In this document: positions 63,340-64,000 of the stretch, one piece after another
Numbering within the stretch: the first letter of the stretch is position 1
Layout: every line of letters starts with the position of its first letter
Assembly (NCBI GenBank): GCA_964352665.1
Contig: CAYGSJ010000009.1
Span: forward strand, 1 to 64,000
Reading direction: 5' to 3'
Length of the DNA: 64,000 nt
Origin: UBA1672 sp964352665
GTDB taxonomy: Bacteria > Pseudomonadota > Alphaproteobacteria > Micavibrionales > Micavibrionaceae
The notes under the pieces: model-generated
The model's database searches: none
What the model saw: the letters and a program-made list of their open reading frames with translations, nothing else
What the model was told of the DNA's origin: nothing
Position numbers and translations under genes: made by a program

Positions 63340-64000
63340 ATGGCAGTAACTTTTATATTAGGTACGCTAGAAACAATTTCAGCAAATTTTATTAATCCTT
63401 ATACAGGCGAACTGATTGAAGTAAAGGGCGATTACTACGTCAATGATACGTACGTTAACGGTGGGCCGGCTGCTGATGATATCTTGCTTTCCAGTACGCA
63501 AAATCAATTCTTTAGTCTTGAGGATGCTCTTGGAAATTTATTATTCGAAGATTTTGAACAAATCATTCTGAATGCTGGTGATGATATTCTTAATCTCTCG
63601 AGTAAGACACATGTTCTGGGTGATATGTTTATCCAAATGGATGATGGAAATGATTTCGTTTTGTCTAATGTTGGAAACGACATTATTCATGGAAATAATG
63701 GAAATGACATACTCTATGGGGGCGCTGGTAATGACATTCTTGATGGTGGTAATGACGATGACCTTCTTGCTGGTAGCGCAGGAAATGACACACTTGTCGG
63801 TGGTGAGGGTGTAGATACAGCCTTATTTACCGGTAACCAAGAAGATTATGACATTGTATTTAATGGTGACGGTAGCATAACAATTTCGGATACCGCGCTA
63901 GATCGTGATGATGTAGATACGTTGTTCGGCATTGAGTTTGTCCAGTTTGCCAATAGTTTTGTTGAAGCAACAGAAGAGGGCTTAATTCTTCCAGATCCGG
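63340..64000 (+). CDS. RTX calcium-binding secreted protein, 3' end cut by window
   Basis: Starts at ATG 63340 after GGGGAAAAAG and stays open to the window end (220 codons seen). The N-terminal about 90 residues are nearly the same as the gene cut at the left edge (NPYTGE, DYYVNDTYVNGG, SLEDxLGNLLxEDFEQII, NAGDDILNL). RTX repeats follow (GNNGNDILYGGAGNDILDGG, 20 residues). There is no N-terminal signal peptide, consistent with type I secretion through a C-terminal signal outside the window. Function unknown, probably an extracellular matrix protein. Confidence 0.85.
   Translation, partial: MAVTFILGTLETISANFINPYTGELIEVKGDYYVNDTYVNGGPAADDILLSSTQNQFFSLEDALGNLLFEDFEQIILNAGDDILNLSSKTHVLGDMFIQMDDGNDFVLSNVGNDIIHGNNGNDILYGGAGNDILDGGNDDDLLAGSAGNDTLVGGEGVDTALFTGNQEDYDIVFNGDGSITISDTALDRDDVDTLFGIEFVQFANSFVEATEEGLILPDP

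Overview
The window looks like part of a low-G+C alphaproteobacterial replicon, probably a plasmid or chromid, that is devoted to surface and extracellular polysaccharide. The main taxonomic clue is a RepC-type replication initiator, a family known mainly from repABC and repC-only plasmids of Alphaproteobacteria. No rRNA, tRNA, insertion sequence or CRISPR array was recognised. The genus cannot be named from this sequence.

Region 1 (about 1.5-26.6 kb) holds a complete alginate pathway. A minus-strand operon reads alg44-algA-algK-algE(porin)-algC-algF-algX-algG-algJ. Nearby are a separate PMI-like cupin gene, a second algX, the MBOAT gene algI, the pair algD-alg8, and the lyase gene algL. Every structural step known from Pseudomonas has a counterpart: GDP-mannuronate synthesis, c-di-GMP-gated polymerisation, periplasmic epimerisation and acetylation, lysis and export. 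Two RTX proteins sit inside the locus. One is an Azotobacter-style mannuronan C5-epimerase whose usual active-site residues are largely replaced. The other is a 1223-residue protein with an SGNH/sialate-acetylesterase-like domain. Together they suggest editing of the polymer outside the cell.

Region 2 (26.6-30.3 kb) is a replication and partition backbone: a coiled-coil HTH protein, a leader rich in TGTAAAC-like sites, a predicted antisense RNA of about 60 nt, repC, a ParA ATPase and a small probable ribbon-helix-helix partner.

Region 3 (30.3-50.3 kb) is a tightly packed plus-strand gene set for a pseudaminic-acid-type nonulosonic sugar (pseB, pseC, pseG, pseI, pseF). It also has accessory enzymes (FemAB-like, methyltransferases, flavin oxidoreductase, aldo/keto reductase, GSA-type aminotransferase, PglD-like acetyltransferase, WbqC-like, asparagine-synthetase-like) and an ABC exporter.

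Region 4 (50.3-59.0 kb) has a WbpA-like UDP-HexNAc dehydrogenase, two GT4 glycosyltransferases, a small DMT transporter with a polyprenyl-phosphate GT2, an 820-residue protein with a barrel-like C-terminus, and a UDP-glucuronate 4-epimerase-like enzyme. Region 5 (59.2 kb to the end) has a 1329-residue exported beta-helix protein with an FHA-like N-terminus and the start of an RTX protein. That RTX protein is a close paralogue of the one cut by the left edge.

Overall the window encodes a surface-glycan programme: alginate made, acetylated and exported, then possibly edited by secreted RTX enzymes, plus a nonulosonate-containing glycan and large surface proteins. Family assignments and residue comparisons with Pseudomonas and Azotobacter proteins are from memory. 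No database search or alignment was run.
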